A stretch of 64,000 nt of DNA from Campylobacter lari (GTDB lineage Bacteria > Campylobacterota > Campylobacteria > Campylobacterales > Campylobacteraceae). Shown one piece after another: positions 63,985-64,000 of this stretch; the first letter of the stretch is position 1; each line of letters starts with the position of its first letter. A program made the position numbers and the translations under genes. The stretch spans positions 180,999 through 244,998 of the forward strand of contig NZ_SMTT01000002.1 in NCBI RefSeq assembly GCF_004357905.1, given 5' to 3'. The notes under the pieces were generated by a model. It was not told the origin of the DNA. It saw only the letters and a program-made list of their open reading frames with translations, and searched no databases.

Positions 63985-64000
63985 AATTATTTAAAACTTC

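Noticed and set aside
1..64000. Phase-variable poly-G/C tracts typical of Campylobacter surface loci
   Set aside because: No G or C run of eight or more was noticed on reading, so no contingency gene is claimed here.
1..64000. CRISPR arrays, insertion sequences or integrases
   Set aside because: No regularly spaced direct repeats, no transposase and no integrase frame were seen; the R-M pair and flgE segment lack such genes.

Overview
The window is a low-GC (visibly about 30%) bacterial chromosome segment that reads as Campylobacter, most likely a member of the C. lari group or a close relative. The main reasons are the epsilonproteobacterial ribosomal operon without rpmD, the docA/docB pair (cytochrome c peroxidase plus chemoreceptor), the desulforubrerythrin Rrc, the iamB/iamA cluster, and the run nfu-(unknown)-murE-ybaB-PDZ-ispA-tkt-iamBA that I recall from C. 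jejuni. The species call is an inference from recall; no database was searched.

Layout. 1-6.7 kb: end of the S10/spc ribosomal operon, rplV (cut by the left edge) to secY. 6.8-15.3 kb: murI, a secreted asparaginase, desulforubrerythrin, a deoxyinosine glycosylase with rnhB, an Old Yellow Enzyme, the serine pathway sdaC-sdaA, and map. 15.3-19.3 kb (minus strand): docB, docA and an MHS-type transporter. 19.4-22.8 kb: infA with a TTG start, then rpmJ-rpsM-rpsK-rpsD-rpoA-rplQ behind a leader that can fold as a pseudoknot. 22.9-30.5 kb: the his operon (hisG D B - H A F IE), interrupted between hisB and hisH by a DpnII/HpyAIII-like restriction-modification pair. 30.5-34.0 kb: a segment bounded by 65-bp inverted repeats that holds the sigma-54-driven hook gene flgE and a zeta-toxin-like kinase. 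34.0-45.4 kb: a Bcr/CflA-type transporter, the nfu to tkt cluster, a STAS-fused Mla-type lipid transporter and a sigma-54-promoted gene of unknown function. 45.4-54.7 kb: periplasmic Cu/Zn superoxide dismutase, an AraC regulator beside a secreted beta-propeller protein, ung, a two-component system with a His-rich periplasmic protein, a SIMPL protein, mutY, a radical SAM protein and a methyltransferase. 54.7-64 kb: an LpoB-type lipoprotein cluster, tRNA-Ser(GGA), a SprA-like putative metalloprotease, tRNA-Met(CAT), the KtrAB potassium system and aspA-dcuA.

How it fits together. Several genes describe an amino-acid-fuelled, asaccharolytic microaerophile. Asparaginase, SdaC/SdaA and AspA/DcuA bring Asn, Ser and Asp into pyruvate or fumarate metabolism. 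Rrc, DocA and SodC deal with reactive oxygen. Most genes are tightly packed, with ATGA-type overlaps that suggest translational coupling.

The most interesting accessory features are: (1) the R-M cassette, fused by ATGA overlaps on both sides and flanked by a 10-bp direct repeat at the hisB/hisH junction; (2) the inverted-repeat-bounded flgE/kinase segment, which could be invertible or mobile; (3) the pseudoknot-capable leader ahead of the alpha-type ribosomal operon; and (4) a 35-codon reading frame coupled to ktrA. No CRISPR array, no recognisable insertion sequence and no long poly-G/C phase-variable tract was seen.
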